A stretch of 40,996 nucleotides of DNA from Streptomyces boncukensis (GTDB lineage: Bacteria > Actinomycetota > Actinomycetes > Streptomycetales > Streptomycetaceae): positions 1 through 40,996 of the forward strand of contig NZ_JAAKZZ010000009.1 in the NCBI RefSeq assembly GCF_011045075.1, read 5' to 3'. The position numbers and the translations under genes were made by a program. Of this stretch, positions 40,505 through 40,996 are shown in pieces. Every line of letters begins with the position of its first letter. Positions within the stretch are counted from its first letter, which is position 1. Under the pieces are notes generated by a model. The model was not told the DNA's origin, ran no database searches, and worked only from the letters and a program-made list of their open reading frames with translations.

Positions 40505-40996
40505 ATGACCGACACCACCGCCACCACGGCCGCACCCGCCGAGGCCACCAGCCCGGCTGAAAGCAACCCCGCGACGTCCGAAGCCACGCCCCCGAGCGGC
40601 ACCGCGCCGGACCCCGCCGCCGAGACGCCGCCGACCGAGCAACACGAGCCCGCCGACACCGAACAGGACGACGCCGACGACAGCGGGACGGACGAGCTCG
40701 CCCGGTGGAAGCACCGGGCCCGCGACTGGGAGCGCCGCGCGAAGCGCAACAACGACCTCGCCGCCCGCTACCCCGACCTCGAAGCCCGCGCCCGCTCCCT
40801 TGAAGAGCAGTACGAGGAGGCCCTTGGCGCCCGTACTCGCGCCGAGGCCGATCTGTGGCGCGAGCGTGCCGCCCGCGCGCACGGGGTTCCCGAAGAGTTC
40901 TTCGAGTTCCTGACCGGCTCGTCGGAGGCCGAAGTCATGGAGCGCGCCGAGCGCATCGCCTCGAAGCTCACCGGCCCCCGCCGCCCCCTTCCCGAT
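40505..40996 (+). CDS. Phage scaffold-like protein (3' end beyond window)
   Basis: 164 residues visible. The first 60 are Thr/Ala/Pro/Glu-rich and acidic. Then DELARWKHRARDWERRAKRN and ARARSLEEQYEEALGARTRA form a long charged helix, and HGVPEEFFEFLTGSSEAEVM follows, the pattern of actinophage scaffolds that precede the major capsid gene. It should guide procapsid assembly and be absent from virions. ATG 40505 has GGGAG upstream. The frame is open at the window end. Confidence 0.8.
   Translation, partial: MTDTTATTAAPAEATSPAESNPATSEATPPSGTAPDPAAETPPTEQHEPADTEQDDADDSGTDELARWKHRARDWERRAKRNNDLAARYPDLEARARSLEEQYEEALGARTRAEADLWRERAARAHGVPEEFFEFLTGSSEAEVMERAERIASKLTGPRRPLPD

Overview
The window is very GC-rich, with GTG and TTG starts, GGAGG-type ribosome sites and strongly GC-biased third codon positions. 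It carries a near-exact BldG, so I read it as a Streptomyces (or close Streptomycetaceae) chromosome. The left 23 kb looks like ordinary core genome. From memory its gene order resembles the Streptomyces coelicolor region around bldG-hppA-topA-tmk-holB. The right 17.7 kb is an integrated siphovirus-type prophage that runs off the window.

Core, 1-23213: the end of a Tad/Flp pilus-type cluster (TadB, TadC, a DUF4244 pilin-like peptide, a TadE-like protein and a second TadE-like frame that has lost its expected stop). It converges on a DUF1998-type DEAD/DEAH helicase. Then come bldG with its partner anti-sigma-like ATPase gene, a proton-pumping pyrophosphatase, a small lipoprotein, a class I methyltransferase, a reverse-strand pair (TM2 protein and DUF2752 protein), topA, a membrane-protein/thymidylate-kinase/coiled-coil fusion, the DNA polymerase III delta' subunit and a secreted alpha/beta-hydrolase peptidase. 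Strong hairpin terminators separate several of these units.

Prophage, 23214-40996: an intact tRNA-Thr(CGT) is followed at once by a reverse-strand tyrosine integrase, the usual layout of an attL end. The order is then: integrase with an Xre regulator; an Xis-like protein; a CI-like repressor with an ImmA-type metallopeptidase; a second HTH protein opening a tightly coupled early operon. That operon has two unknowns, a RecB/Cas4-like nuclease, a RecT-like annealing protein, a cytosine methyltransferase split over two overlapping frames, a replication initiator-like protein with an internal iteron cluster, a DnaC-like ATPase and a PD-(D/E)XK nuclease with zinc fingers. After a promoter and a strong hairpin come small phage proteins, HNH endonuclease, terminase small and large subunits, a lower-GC membrane-protein moron, portal, MuF-like protein and the start of a scaffold protein. 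Many genes overlap by 4 bases (ATGA or GTGA), pointing to translational coupling. The right attachment site, capsid, tail and lysis genes lie outside the window.

The two observations I rate highest are the split methyltransferase, where about 284 bases appear to code for conserved protein in two frames, and a six-copy dyad-repeat cluster inside the initiator-like gene that looks like the phage replication origin.
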